Notes: a model not told the origin generated them from the letters alone. Positions 45,630 through 58,465 are shown, counted from the stretch's first letter. The stretch is DNA of 64,000 nucleotides from Metaphire vulgaris (GCA_018105865.1 CM030834.1:8146668-8210667); one strand, 5' to 3'. A program made the numbers and translations.

Positions 45630-46869
45630 AGGTCGCAGCAACCGCGGTGCTCTATAGACATAGCGGACAGCGGACCTCGAATAATTAATTATTTACAATG
45701 CATAATATATTCTGTAAATGGTCGTTAGGTTTGGCTAATTTGAAAACAAAACGTCGACGTAAATATTATCTATCTCCTGGAATTTCTTCCGAGATCAAGA
45801 AGCCGTCGGACGTTTAGGCGTTCTTAATTAAACGCCGATCGACGCTATCTACCTCCTTCCTATAAAGTTCTCGCTCTAGACTGCTAAGGTTATCTGCTTC
45901 TCGGTTGATGCATGGCTGGCATCATCAGTCTCTGCAGCTGCGCAGCAGTGTTACTTTTACCGTACTTGAGGTCTCGATCGACCTGATTTGATCTCAGGCG
46001 AATTATTACTCTCATTCAAATGAGTGACTAACTGAGTGAATGAGTGAGCAGTGAGCAAGCGAGTGAGTGAGCGAGCGAGTGAGTGAACCAGCGTGATACT
46101 AGTTTTGTAAAGTTCTTTACGGGTAATTACTGAATACTTTTGATCTTTTCTTGAAATATTGTTTTTCATTGAGGTTGATTTTAATACAACTGCAGCAGAC
46201 ATATTTAACGGCAAAGCGGCATTTCGATGATAAAGTCGCGCAATGATTGACGATTATTATAAAAGAGAATTTAAATGAAAAGGGTCGTTGAGTAATTTAA
46301 GTGCTATAGGCGAAATGAGTGCAAGAAAAAAAAGAGTCAACGCCACGATCAATGGCAAGCGAGGCAAGACTGTTGATGAAAAGGTGAATTGCACGAGAGA
46401 AGACATACTGTATAGTTAATATGCAATAGATAACTGTGATGAAATAACGGAATGAATGAGCCGATTCAAACTTGTTGGGATTAGAGCTTGCTTGCGTGAA
46501 TCGGCTCCTGCACTGCGTTTGTATAATTATATTATTGTTTCACGAATGAAACACTCTGGTCTGTAATATTTTGTAAGTTTTTTCCCATACAAATGGAGAG
46601 TCCGACTGGTCGGTATTCCGATCGCATTCTGTTATTCTTAGAAATGACATCTTAGTTAAATAATTTGACGTGAGCCTATCTCTGAGCACTGTGGTCACAC
46701 TGCGCCATGTAACGTTATTATGTGCTATCGAACGTTCGACTATTGATTCTTTAATATTCTAATCAGTTTGTTCAATGGCTTTAACCTTTTACGATTATCT
46801 ACACCTGAGATAAATATAAGAGAACGAAATACCCCCGACCGGCGTACCTTATCCCAGGATAAAAGTGTG

Positions 46870-46870
<1 letters not shown>
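45630..46870. other. intergenic, no recognisable feature
   Basis: Contains a GAGT/GAGC-rich run (46020-46085) on the plus strand. No exon, RNA or element ends recognised. Confidence 0.45.

Positions 46871-46874
<4 letters not shown>

Positions 46875-46912
<38 letters not shown>
46875..46912. repeat. (TA)n microsatellite
   Basis: Pure TA run. Confidence 0.95.
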
Positions 46913-46917
<5 letters not shown>

Positions 46918-47089
46918 GTTATAAACTGAAAATAATTATAAACTGCAACAAACATCTGTCACAGATTGTGCACATGCCAGAAAGTGGGATTTTTCTTTAA
47001 CTTCTAACTTAAATTCTAACTTAGTATAAAAATGTCTACACTATTTGTATAGTATACAGGGTAAATTGTAGTAAAAGTCTTTAAACAGA

Positions 47090-48300
47090 CTTTATTTTAG
47101 GATAATTCAGTACCCCCACAAAGTCCTTCAAGTACCCCCAAGGGGTACGAGTATTCCCCGGTTAAGAACCACTGCAATTAGGAAGACGAGAAAAGGAGAG
47201 AGAGTGTGTGTGTGAGAGAGTAAAGGACAAAGAGATTGTGTAACAATTACTAAAATGCTATATACGGTTGCTGAAATTGTAAGACGACCCTTTTATTTCT
47301 TCCTCGATTACCGCTATAATAATAAATTTGCCACTGCTGCACTTATTTGTTTTAACCGAAAAAAATTAACTCACGATCTCGACGACACCTGCATGCAACG
47401 TGCTTAGCACCGGTGGAAACTCTGGGTTCCAGGTTATATCACATTCACAGCAGCCTGCATACGCGGCGCTGGCTGTAAATCTAAACTTTAAGGGGCCGTT
47501 CATATATTACGAACGCAAAAAGGCATATTTTCATTCCCTTCCCCCTGTTGCGCCACGCACATTCTTGGACTCCTCGCCTATGCGTAGCCTACGTACAAAT
47601 TAGCTGTCTCCCCCTAGTATATAAATCCCCGGTATATATATAATCATAATTTCTTCTGGCGTTTCAACTATTACATGCATGTTTACTCATACTGTATATT
47701 ACAAGTACCCCATTGCTACCTTCCATTTTTCTGATCTATGATGCTATCTATTAACGGCGTTTTCATTCTTCGATTTAGAGGCGCCGTAACTGCTGACCTC
47801 AGCAAATTATCTTGATCCTCTTGATGTCGAACGAGTTTTTCTTTTACGGCAGTTTTCCATGCAGCTCGGTGATTGAGCGGTTGTTGATGTCTAACAGTCT
47901 AAGACGTTCATTCTAAAACCAGAGACCGTTTTGCCTCAGGCAGCGTTGTATGCACTCTCCTCTGCCATGGGGAGGGATTGATATGGGGGAATGGCGGTGA
48001 GAAATTGCCATCGCAGTACACGTATAAAACGCTTGCCTTAACCTTATAACATCACCATTATGAAATTTACTACTCTTAAATTGTTGCAAAATTTTGCGGA
48101 AGAATCTAAGATTCTGGGAGGAAGAATTCCCCCTACGCGGCCTGTAAGCAACACTGGCCTGAGGCGCTGTTCTGTTATGGTTTCGCTCTCACCGTTTAGA
48201 TAAGGGCCAAGTATCGAGAACATTACGGTAATTTGTGATGTTCTGTTCTTTGCTTAGTTGGCGAGAAATCTTTCAAATTTTAGAGCTATTGGAAACACAT
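47090..48300. other. intergenic with transposon-end fragments
   Basis: The complement of CAGTGGTTCTTAACCGGGGA (47155-47174) is a hAT-type end without a partner. GGGGCCGTTCATATATTACG (47491-47510) is a relative of the GGGGTCGTCCAT family. No gene seen. Confidence 0.5.
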
Positions 48301-49159
48301 TATCAGTGTTGGGATAGTTACACGTCAAAAGTAGCATATTACAGATTACTACACGTAGTTACCTTGTGAAAAAAGTAATCTGATTACAGTAATAAGTTAG
48401 TCTAAAAATTGTAATATCTTACTAATTACTATTACTGTTCTAAAAGTAACTTATTGCTTTATAGATTACTTGAATAAACCAAACTAATAACTGCCAGTCA
48501 CATCTCACAAGCACCAATGTCTACATCATGACACAAAGTACTCAATTGTCTGTTATAGTACAGTAGTTTGTCACTTATATTAACATTTAATAACCACATT
48601 TTACCAAAGCTGATGTTCTGCAAGTTACCTACAGTCAATGTTCCATCTAAGCTGTGCGTTTTGTTGTGAACTTGTAACGGCTCCATACAATTACGAACTT
48701 CTGGTCTAGACTATGGGCAAAAGGTCATTTACTTAATGATTTGTGCAAGGCACGCGGTTCCAAATATCGATATAAATAAAAAAAGCAGAAAACCAGCGAT
48801 AGAAATGTCTTTAAATGGAGATTTGAATTAGTTGACGTCAACGTAAAAGAAAAAGTGGGAAGAACCGAGCTCTGTACCTTCCCCATTCCCTATGGCAGCC
48901 TCTCAAAAATGGGGAACTTGAGCCTGGAGGTCTAACAGAAGTTTACGCCTATGTTTGAAATGAAAACGAACAGCAACTCATTTAAGAGTTCATGGTTGCC
49001 CTTGATTGTGAACAGTTTCAAGATCTAGCAAATCGAATGGATGTAGGAGGAACATGTCTGACATTCAGCGCAAATTGTGAACTGCGATTTAGCCTAATGA
49101 ATACGTTGAAGAACAAGAGAAGGAATCAATTAGAGCAGAGTTTTTCGAAAAATTTGGTA

Positions 49160-49850
49160 CTGCAGGCCATTTCAACGGTTTTGTAACGTGTCGCGGCCCT
49201 AATAATAGCATGTAAGCCTAATAAAAAAAAAACTGCATTAGGCCATCTGGCGAACGTTGGTTGAAAGGAATCTTCTGAGTTTTGAATAAATGGCAAAACA
49301 AAAGCTCTTATTCAATTTGAATGAAAATATGACAAATATATTAGATATAATTATTCATAATTTTGCCAAATATGACAAAAGGAGATACAATGATATTGAA
49401 ATTTCTTGAAATTTATCTTTTAAATATTTTGCCAGGAACATACCTTTGTTACGCGTCTTAAAAATCCTATGAGTAAGGCAAAATCGCTTAAACGTTATGT
49501 GGCTATGCATTGCATGACCTGTTCAGAGATTTTCTATTGTTATTGGAGGTTCAGAGCAAAATGGTCGGAATACGCTTTGAATGCGTTGTTGTGAAATAAG
49601 ATTAAATTTTAAAAAGTACTATAGACCAGAGCTACCCAAACTTTTAGAATTGTGCGTCAATGTGCGACTCATCAGCGCAATGGCTTTGTAACATGCCGTG
49701 GCCCTGCAAACTTATTGCAGACTAAAATTGCGTAACAGTTTCATAGAACACTAATCATTTTAATACAAGCTGTGTATGGAGGATTGCATGCATATCAGTT
49801 TCTTAAGACTGAGCCCTGCGACCCACTTTTGGCGAACACTGAATTAGAGG
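49160..49850 (+). repeat. diverged copy of the 62290-63044 element
   Basis: Shares, in order, TAATAGCATGTAA, GGCCATCTGGCGAACGTT, GAATAAATGGCAAAACAAAA, GATATTGAAATTTCTTGAAA, TTACGCGTCTTAAA, GGCTTTGTAACATGCC and GCGACCCACTTTTGG with 62330-63015. Identity over the aligned blocks looks high (roughly 80% by eye). Confidence 0.85.
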
Positions 49851-49877
49851 AATACCATCTAGACATGACGATGCGCA

Positions 49878-49959
49878 TTAACCCCTTAACCGGGCGCGAC
49901 GGCTCAGAGCCGTCCAGTTTACATTGAGTTACAGATTTATTCCCCAGCTAAGGGGTTAA
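49878..49959 (-). repeat. AACCCCTTAACYG palindromic repeat, copy C
   Basis: TTAACCCCTTAACCGGG at the left pairs with the CTAAGGGGTTAA right end. The interior CCAGTTTACATTGAGTTACA is the complement of the AACTCAATGTAAAATGG core of copies A and B. Confidence 0.82.
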
Positions 49960-50885
49960 GAGTCGTATTTTTGGAGGAAGCGTAACTGACCTGGATCGAA
50001 TGGACACTTAGTAAGGCTCAGAGAGAAACTCTAAATGTATGAAAATCATAATCTCTTTGCAAATTTGTGATGCTTCATTTGTGATGTGTGAATTTTTAAA
50101 CTAATGAATGTCCTATGACCCATGTGGTTAAACCGCCATGTGTAGGCTAATCATAGTCGTAAACTACCATTAAGCCTCTAGACTCGAGTCACAACTTTTG
50201 AAAGGCTACCATAGGAAAGGGAAGGTATAGGGTCTGCGCCCCCACCATTTTTCCATCCAAGTTAACGCCAATACGTGTGTTTATATTCTAAACTGGTGGG
50301 AAAATTGTAAAAAGTGGATCATTGGCCGACAAGAGTGTTCTGAGACGCATTAACTTGTTAGCAAATAAGGAATGCTGATTATACGAACAAATTCTCGGCG
50401 CGCACAGAAGTTGACTTTCCATGTAAAATTTTGCACACAAGAAATATCTTGTGCACGCAGACTACAAACAATTAGAGGGGACATTGCCTACAGTGTACAT
50501 TACAGTTATGAAATCACTAAAAAGAAAAAAAAGAATTGCCCGTAAAATCCAAAAGGACCCATTGCGTCGCTCTTTTCATGCCACTTGTCAATAATTTGTC
50601 AGATGAAAAGTAACTAGAAAAGTAATTAGAACTTTCATTACAATTACAAGCATAAAAAATAACTTCCTACAGCAATTCGCTACTTTATCTCAAAAGTAAT
50701 AAGTTACAGTAGGCCTAATGTATTACCTCAAAATAATAATAAGTTACAAGTAATATATTACGAGCAATCAAATACTTCACGACACTGCTGATAATTAATT
50801 ATTAGTTAATACGCCCTATACGAACGCAATAATCAATGCATAAAGTAAAGATAAACGTTTATCAGACGTTCTGCACGGTTCTGGT

Positions 50886-51058
50886 CAGTGTTTTATACAG
50901 ACTCCAGGCCTTGGGGGGGGGGCGAATTGACTTCAATGGAGGGAAGAGACACAGTCACATGCAAAAATTTGTGTCAATGCTGAAATTTTTTGCGAAGGGA
51001 AGAATTTGAGTTTTTCGTGGAGGAAAATCTCCCTCTAACAGGCCTGGATAAAGCACTG
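50886..51058 (+). mobile_element. hAT-type MITE, CAGTGTTTTAT / CAGGCCTTGG family
   Basis: Left end CAGTGTTTTATACAGACTCC and right end the complement of CAGTGCTTTATCCAGGCCTG. Target duplications gttctggt and gctgtggt agree at 6 of 8. It is the sister of the copy at 60948-61128, with which it shares CCAGGCCTTGG and GAGACACAG. Confidence 0.85.
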
Positions 51059-51059
51059 G

Positions 51060-51664
51060 CTGTGGTCCTATATATAGTCTGTGCGCCGTAAGAACGACAG
51101 ACCTGAAACAGCTAGAATCAATTAGCATACGTCGACACGTGATGCTCTGGCAAAGTAATCATGTTCATTGCCGTGCTGAGTCATAAGGGGGGGAAGCCTC
51201 TCTGTAGGAGGCGTGTTGATAATTCCAAATTGATTCTCGCTGTTTTCGCTTTGTCATTGTCGCGATTCGTACACAGCGTCCGATAAACTTTAAAAGCTTT
51301 TTAAAAATAACCACTTCAGTCTTTTCTAAGATTCAGACGGCGAGTTTTTATTGTCCTCTATCTATCTATTGCAAACATAAGCATACTGAATCCGGGTCAG
51401 AATCAGTTTTAAAAATTTCGAGATCTGGTGTAAGTCTATGTCTAGTATTAATCTTAATTCTCAAGTCAGTTTAATCATTATCTATGGCGTACATTTCAAC
51501 ACAACGCGTATAGACACGCATGCCTATTGTATTTGTTCAGGAAAATGCAGATCAAGACATGTTTACATGGCTGTTGAATTCATTGTAAACCTACTGACTA
51601 CATTAAGCCCGTAGATATTCTTGTCTGTAGCAGCTAAATTAGATAATTAGATGTTGAGTACAAC

Positions 51665-51665
<1 letters not shown>
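51060..51665. other. intergenic, no recognisable feature
   Basis: No gene, repeat family or element boundary recognised. Confidence 0.45.
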
Positions 51666-51667
<2 letters not shown>

Positions 51668-51718
<51 letters not shown>

Positions 51719-51793
51719 CTCGGTACTTCATTCCCGAGGGACGGACTTATGATAAAAAATTATATATATATATATATGTTTGTGTATATATAT

Positions 51794-51863
<70 letters not shown>

Positions 51864-51950
51864 GCCCTATACTTCATATATATAGGTCTTATGATAAATA
51901 TATATATATATATTGTATATACATATATAATATATCTTATAAGAAATAAA

Positions 51951-52009
<59 letters not shown>
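51668..52009. repeat. cluster of (TA)n microsatellites
   Basis: Pure TA runs at 51668-51712, 51799-51860 and 51970-52007, separated by short AT-rich unique sequence with a duplicated CTTATGATAAA. All reading frames here are repeat artefacts. Confidence 0.95.
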
Positions 52010-52011
<2 letters not shown>

Positions 52012-52192
52012 CAAATCGTGAGGTATAGTCACTAATGTCAGCATTAGAATTTTGTTTGCAGTTTCATTTGGACTTTTTCAATGAGGAAAAGAACATCTAC
52101 TGCCTCCTATAATACTAGCTGTACTATCGGGCTTGAACCAAGAAATAGATCGGAGGCTGCCCTGTTAACTGACCAATGGTTCAGTTCGGCAC

Positions 52193-52844
52193 TAGAGAGT
52201 GACACGGGGACAACTTTTTATCCCCATTCCCACCCCGCATCCAAACATTTCTTCCCGTCCCCACCCCATCCCCGCAGCATTTGTCTCCATCCCCACCCCA
52301 TCCCCGCACCAGCCTTTTCCGTTCCCTCATTGTGCCCGCAGTAAGCCGTTAGCATACGTTTATAAAAACACTTATCGCTATATGTTACTACGTTTTTGCC
52401 TCAAAATGTTAGCGTCATGTTTACGACTGTTAAATGGTAATATAATTAAAGATCTAAGCCAGCGAACAAAAAAGATTAACACAACATCAGCACTCCATTG
52501 TTCAACCTTCTTGTAGTGTGGCCACACATCACTCACTCAGTTATACGTTTAAAAGGATATTCACTCACTTTTACTTTTAATCAATTTATCGATGTGCATT
52601 TTTCCATTTATAACTTCGAGTGATGACAAATAACAAGCCATGTGCCCAAGACAATAGAAGTTAAAAGGGACACAGGAAAAGGAAGTACAAGGGGCAGTAC
52701 TTCCGGCAGATTGCTAAGTCAGTCGGCTGCTCCAGCACCGTGTATTAATTGCACCAATACCTACTTAACGAATAACCTACTGAGTTACTAAATACTATCC
52801 ATGCAGAAAAACACGAACGCCTGCACAACGTCATCAATATTATT

Positions 52845-52877
<33 letters not shown>

Positions 52878-53065
52878 TTGATAATAACGATACCGTCACC
52901 GCGGTATTACCGTAGTAAATGTCCCCGTTCCCGCGGTATTACCGTGTGACAAGAACCCGTTACCGCGGTAATACCGCACTTTTTGGCCAAATTGTCCCCA
53001 CTAACGCGGTAATTACCGCTGTTACTGCGGATTTCCCGCGGTAACCGTTACCGTGTCACTCTCTA
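52193..53065. mobile_element. hAT-type element, TIR TAGAGAGTGACACGG
   Basis: Perfect 15-bp TIR TAGAGAGTGACACGG and its complement, with a perfect 8-bp duplication, ttcggcac (52185-52192 and 53066-53073). The right subterminal part is made of CGCGGTAATACCG and CGCGGTATTACCGT units in both orientations; the left holds CCCCATCCCC repeats. The interior has an (ATC)n run at 52842-52876 and no transposase. 873 bp. Confidence 0.95.
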
Positions 53066-53074
53066 TTCGGCACT

Positions 53075-53835
53075 AGCTCTGCCAGGTGTCTGTGATTATA
53101 TCATTTATTGCCCTCCGTTCACAACAGAAATTGGTAAGTAAGCAGTGTCAGCCTCCGATAGATACTGGTGGTTTAGGCCCGACAGTGTTATAGGAGTTCA
53201 TACTATAAGCGTACATTTATCTTTCGCAACCAATGCGAAAACACATTCGCATACCGGTATAACTGCTTGTACTGTATATAGTGTCTAACTGTCTATGTAT
53301 GTACTGCGGTAGGATTACGGTGTTTAAAAGACGCAATTAGGTTACAAGAGTTTTGACCGTTCTAAGTCTAATCTCGCACAAATCGCTTCTTTCCGCACCT
53401 CCTGGAATCAGGGCCCAAGCATTCGACACCAGCTGCGCCTGTGTATAAAGACAAGCGCCCTTATAGACAGAACAGACCCGACTGAGCGGCGACATGTTAA
53501 TACTTTGGACTCGTGGTTGTTGCAATTTTCAGCTCGTCTCTTCATCGCAAGACACAGACTTAACCCAGTGCCGACGACAGAAGTCATTGACATTTGACAC
53601 GTAGCCAATAACAACGCTTCCTCGGTAGTTTTTTTCCGACGTATATAGTAGGCGCAGCTATGCTGCGTATATTAGCCAGATGAGTCCGAGATGGCGCATC
53701 TCAGACATTCTACCGACCCGTGGTTCAACCACGAACGGGCTGAGATGTCAGTTCTCAAGGCTCAAGCGGTATAGCATGTTCGCCGGCACGGAGGGGAGCT
53801 AAAAGGGTCTGTGTAATGTATCAAGAGCAAAGTAA
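53075..53835. other. intergenic, no recognisable feature
   Basis: Small open frames on minus (53337-53614) show no domain. An AACCACGAACGGGCTGAGATG stretch near 53730 looks repeat-like but has no partner here. Confidence 0.4.
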
Positions 53836-53839
53836 CACC

Positions 53840-54440
53840 TATGTGCAGAATAAGACTAAATGGCAATGAAATCACACAAAATCAAACAAGTGGCACAGTT
53901 CAAATACTTAGGATTTGTGAAAGACATAAGAAGGTCAAGAATAGGAATGGCCAAGGCAGCATTCTGGGAACTCAAAGCGATACTTACAAATAGGCATGCA
54001 CATCACTTACGAGACACGATCTCTTGCATGGAGCAGAGACATGAACTATATCCAAGGTCATGCAGAAGAAATTGGAAGAGACAGAAATGTGGTTTCTGCG
54101 AATGATGCTGAAGATTGCGAAAACGGTAAAGAAAACCAATGAAGCGAACTTGAATGAATTTGGATTAAAAAGAAGTCTGATGGTAACCATCAAAAAAGGC
54201 AGCTTTCCTTCTTCGGACATATAATGAGGAAGGAAGGCCTGAGGTATTTGGCACTAACTAGAAAAGTGGAGGGAAAAAGAGCAAGAGGAAGGCAGAGAAA
54301 CACCTGAGTCTTATGTAGACTGCCAACGAGAAGGAATTGATGGAGTAAAGAATAACATCTAATTAATAAGAGGATGTCAAGATCGAACAAAGTGGAAATC
54401 CATTGTCGCTAACTTAGAAATACGCAGCACCTAAAGAAGA
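53840..54440 (+). pseudogene. non-LTR reverse transcriptase C-terminal fragment
   Basis: VAQFKYLGF (RT thumb entry, YLG motif) is at about 53890. Shifted frames with AFFGHIMRK-like coding follow at about 54200 and GKRARGRQR at about 54275. It ends CACCTAAAGAAGAAGAA, nearly identical to the tail of the copy at 1390-2170 (GGCACCTAAAGAAGAAGAA). It is the same LINE family, 5' truncated and dead. Confidence 0.75.
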
Positions 54441-54895
54441 AGAATGCATCAAGGTTCGCTGTGCTATGATATGTTAGCGGCGATAGACAGTGAAACTGTA
54501 ATTACAGTTTGCAACAAATTTTAATTTTTTATCAGTTTTGAAAACAAAGGGTTCCATTTCTTAATGAATTTCACATTCTGAGTTCAAAAATAGCAATGAA
54601 ATTTGTCAATTGGCTATGGTTTATCTGTAAAAGGAAAGTTCTCTACTATAGGCGTTATGACTACATACTGCACAATAATTACATAGAGAGATATATCTTG
54701 CCACAAATATAAAGCAATTGATAATGAAAATATAACAAAGCCTGCATGGCATAATATATTGCATCGGTTTACCCATAAAAATTATGGCCATAGGCTTAGT
54801 TGAAACATTTTAATACTTAGTTTTCTCACTAGTTTTGTCTTCAGTTTGTGTCGGGTTTGCTTCTCTTGGCTTTTCTCTTGTATTCGAGGAAAGGG

Positions 54896-56700
54896 CTATA
54901 TATCTCTTACAACTGTCCAGCAACAGTCAGCAAGCATTGATGGGCTCCATTTACCTTGATATCTTCTTTCCATAGCTGAAATGTCCTGGTGGAAGCGCTC
55001 GCCGTGTTCGTCACTCACTGCTCCACAGTTTTGTGGGAAGAAATCCAGATGAGAATGTAGAAAATGAATTTTTAGGGACATGTTACAACCAAGATTTCTG
55101 TAAGTCTTGAGGAGTTGTTCTACTACTTCCTTGTAGTTTTGTGCCTTATTGTTTCCAAGAAAATGTGATGTCACTGATACAAATGCTGTCCAAGCAGCCT
55201 TTTCCTTTACACGCAACAGAGAAAGAAACTCGTCATCACGAATAAGTTCACGAATCTGTGGCCCAACAAAGACTCCTTCATTTATTTTTGCAGTACTATA
55301 ACCAAGTCGGGTTTACCCTGTACTCCGATGGTTATCTCATATCAGGGGCGCTAGAGTGGGAACTAGGGAATGTCACAGGTGAGCATGATAAGTTGGTCTA
55401 CACATAAGTGAGCGACAAGAGATAGTGATTATTCAATTTAATAGAGGTAAATAACTGCACGATAAGTTTAGCTTACAGTCAATACATATAAGAGCAAAAC
55501 TACACAAGCAAATCATAAGCATCAGTTAGAACGGTAATATTACTACTATTCTACTTAAGGTAAGTCTTATATGAGAAAACACAGTTACTTCCCAATCGAC
55601 AACTCGTCCTGCAATTTCGGCTCTGACCACGGCTGTTCCTCGAATCTCGGCTTCCTTCTCCGGCAGACTGGTACTTCGACTCTTCTTCGACAGACTGCTC
55701 GGCACTTCGACTCTTCTTCGACAGACTGCTCGCCGCCTGTACTCAGCCTATCTTATTTAAAGGAAATTTTCTCACCTCCTGCATCTTGTTTTCGCTCTGC
55801 TGGTCATACCTGATGCAGGATCTTCTTGGTTCATCTGCAGCTGTACAAGGATGCTGACGTGTACCCTACTGGCCTCTCTTTTGAACCGTTGGTTACTCAT
55901 GCCTTGCCTGAGCTCTCGTAGGAAGTAACCCAAACCGTTACCATATTTGGAAGTAACCCAAACCACTTCCATATATGGTTCAACAAAATAAAGCCAAGTA
56001 CGAGACAACGACCACTACTGCCTACCCATTCTAACATCTACAACTCCTACTACTCCGGTATCAAGAAATCCGGGTTGAAATCTAGAACTAAGCTAAGGTA
56101 CATACAGTACACAGTTCCAAACTAAGACAATTCTCGAAATACAACAAATAATTATCAAACTCTTACTAAGAGCTATAGAAGTCCTTTACTGTTATAGCAC
56201 TAAGTGCTGGAAATTTACTTAATTTGGTTTATTCTTGTCCAATGCCTTCACAAAGTTTTTCATTAATCCCAACTTGATGTGCAATGGAGGTAACATGATC
56301 TTCCTGCTATCTACAAGTGCTGGATGGTTAACATTTTTTGATCCAGGCTGCAATGACTGCCGTAATGGCCAGTCTCCTTTGGCATAGAGCATTTCTCTCG
56401 CACGACTGTCCCACTCACAGATGAAGCAGCAGTACTTAGTATATCCACCTTGAAGACCAAGTAGGATAGCAATCACATTCAGGTAACCAAAAATTGCCCA
56501 TTGATGTTGATCATAGTTGATGCACCTTAAAAGCTCTTTCAAGTTTTCATATGTTTCTTTCGTTGAAACTGCGTAAGCCACTGGAACTGACGGCAGCTGA
56601 TTGCCATTATGCAGCAATACAGCTTTAAGACTCGACTTAGAAGCATCAACAAACAGCCTCCAGTCATCGGGATCATAGCATAAGTTGCATAATAATTTTC
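54896..56700 (-). pseudogene. broken copy of a multi-copy uncharacterised gene, split by an insertion
   Basis: Read on minus: YDPDDWRLFVDASKSSLKAV, LLHNGNQLPSVPVAYAV, GGYTKYCCFICEWDSRAREM and PPLHIKLGLMKNFVKALDK (about 56690-56220). After a 0.9-kb interruption come STAKINEGVFVGPQIREL, KIHFLHSHLDFFPQNCG, DEHGERFHQDISAMERRYQG and SMLADCCWTVVRD (about 55305-54896). I recognise these motifs from many uncharacterised predicted proteins in arthropods, hydrozoans and other animals. The family is high-copy, so probably transposon-linked (inference). The 5' part is missing upstream of about 56700, and the two halves are otherwise in good frame. Confidence 0.8.
55315..56215 (+). mobile_element. 0.9-kb insertion in the broken gene, possible solo LTR
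   Basis: This interrupts the coding homology between NFVKALDK and STAKINEG. A purine-rich GTGGGAACTAGGGAA just before TGTCACAGGTGAGCATG (55371) looks like a polypurine tract plus LTR start, and TACCCATTCTAACA (to 56034) could be its end. No matching target duplication was found at those ends, although TACTCCG occurs on both sides (55320 and 56050). Inside is a 31-bp tandem duplication of ACTTCGACTCTTCTTCGACA (about 55672 and 55703). Type uncertain. Confidence 0.4.
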
Positions 56701-56704
56701 ATTG

Positions 56705-58240
56705 GCTTACGTCATTGTATGGCTGCATGTATCATGGAAACTAGAGCCAATCAACATTTATTATTGTCATTTTCGTTTGTATCACCCCAAAATTATGTAA
56801 GATTAGCTATTTTTAAACCCAAAACTTTTTACCTGTTGAACAGTGTAATAGCTATGTACAGAGGAAGAGCTGCCATGATAAATACTTGACAGAGCAGCAG
56901 CACACAATTATCAAAACACGTTCAACAACCGGTTGCATGGTCACATGTAGGACCAAAGGAGTCGTTGGCTAAGTCATCTCCTACCCTAGTTTTCACTGTA
57001 CGGCAGAATTGCAAGAAACGTTCTTTTTCATTAACTGGAAGATATATACCAGCATTTTACTCAGAAACACAAGATGACTGCTCTATATAGTTTCATGCAC
57101 CGCACTTGGCCTAAAACGTGCTCGATGGGAGTACCATCCAGCAATAAGAGACGAAATCTTCCGATTAATAATTATTAAGTACGTACCTTCGAAGGCGATC
57201 AAATACCGCAAACATGGGCATTGAGCAAGCAGATATAAGCTTACACATAACTCCAATGAAGATTGTCTTTTACAGTGTAAACTATAACAAGACAATGGCT
57301 GGATGGAAGGCGTAGCCTATGTAAACTGTATAATGACTTGTGGTGTACCTAGTAGATTTCTTATGCTAATCAGAAATAACTTTTAAAATATGTCTGACAT
57401 CTAAGGTTTTTGAAAAAATGCTAATTTAATATTCAAAATAGTCTAATATTTGACATAGATTTCAATTCATATGGGGTTTCATATATATTCAGCCCAGCCA
57501 CAACAAAATATTTTTGGTGACGTGGATCATCTGAAAGAAATGCTAACATTGCGTTGGGATCAGATCGGACAGGATTTGATGAACAAAGCAACTGACCAGT
57601 GGCTGGGCAGAATTTACTGGTTATTCGGGCTAAATTGGGACACATTGAACATCGTTTGGACTAAGACTACCTCCCGTAGTCTGTAGCAAACTTTATTTTA
57701 AGCGATTATGTGACGCATCGTATGTTAATGTTGTAAAGACGTCAATTTTGGGTCTACCTGTTTGTTACCGTTTATCTTCGTCATATGTTATCGCAATGTT
57801 AATTACCTTAGATTTTTCGAATTCTCGAGGAAATCTTCTCAACTGTTGTATTTTTATTTCCTTCCCACCTTAAATATTAAGAAAGCTACATCGCTTCAAA
57901 ATCGAGCGGAATTTATTGGCACACCCAGTACAATATAAAGACTTCTTATATAGAGGAAGTAATGAATTTTCTTGCAGGCAACATTGCGAAGCTACTGCAA
58001 CTTTGTCTCTTAGGATCGGTTTGCCAATCGCGACGGCATTCAGGTAGGCACGTGACAACTCAATATAGAGATTAATGTTTTGCATGAAATAACTGATAGG
58101 AATATCAAACAAAACATTTTTCAATCTGTATATCTCGCTTTAGTTTCTACATATATAGGCTAGGCTTATACATGAACGAAATCGCAAGAATCGTCCCATT
58201 AGCTTTCGTTTCAGGTTGACGCGAAACTAAACAAACACAC
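56705..58240. other. intergenic, no recognisable feature
   Basis: AT-rich. Small open frames at 57083, 57433 and 57870 show no domain or splice pair. Confidence 0.45.
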
Positions 58241-58266
58241 GCACACACATATGTGCATTCATATAT

Positions 58267-58303
<37 letters not shown>

Positions 58304-58334
58304 TTGTGTACGTGTGTGTGACAGTGTGTGCGTG

Positions 58335-58382
<48 letters not shown>

Positions 58383-58465
58383 TTATGTGTGTGTATATAT
58401 ATACACACATATTATGTATGTATATATATATATATTATATATATATATACACACATATATATCCT
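58241..58465. repeat. compound (TA)n/(TG)n/(CA)n microsatellite
   Basis: Alternating TA, TG and CA runs with ACACACATTATGTGTGTG palindromes, so it is prone to cruciform formation. Frames through it are artefacts. Confidence 0.95.

Larger units (their letters stand above)
48304..50786. mobile_element. composite hAT-type element, CAGTGTTGGG ends
   Basis: Left end CAGTGTTGGGATAGTTACAC and right end (complement) CAGTGTCGTGAAGTATTTG, each followed by AGATTACT- or TAAGTTACTTTTGA-like subterminal repeats. Flanking octamers cacattat and ctgataat agree at 5 of 8. The 2.48-kb interior is not coding. It holds other repeats: a diverged relative of the 62290-63044 element (about 49160-49850) and an AACCCCTTAAC palindrome (49878-49959). 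Confidence 0.6.
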
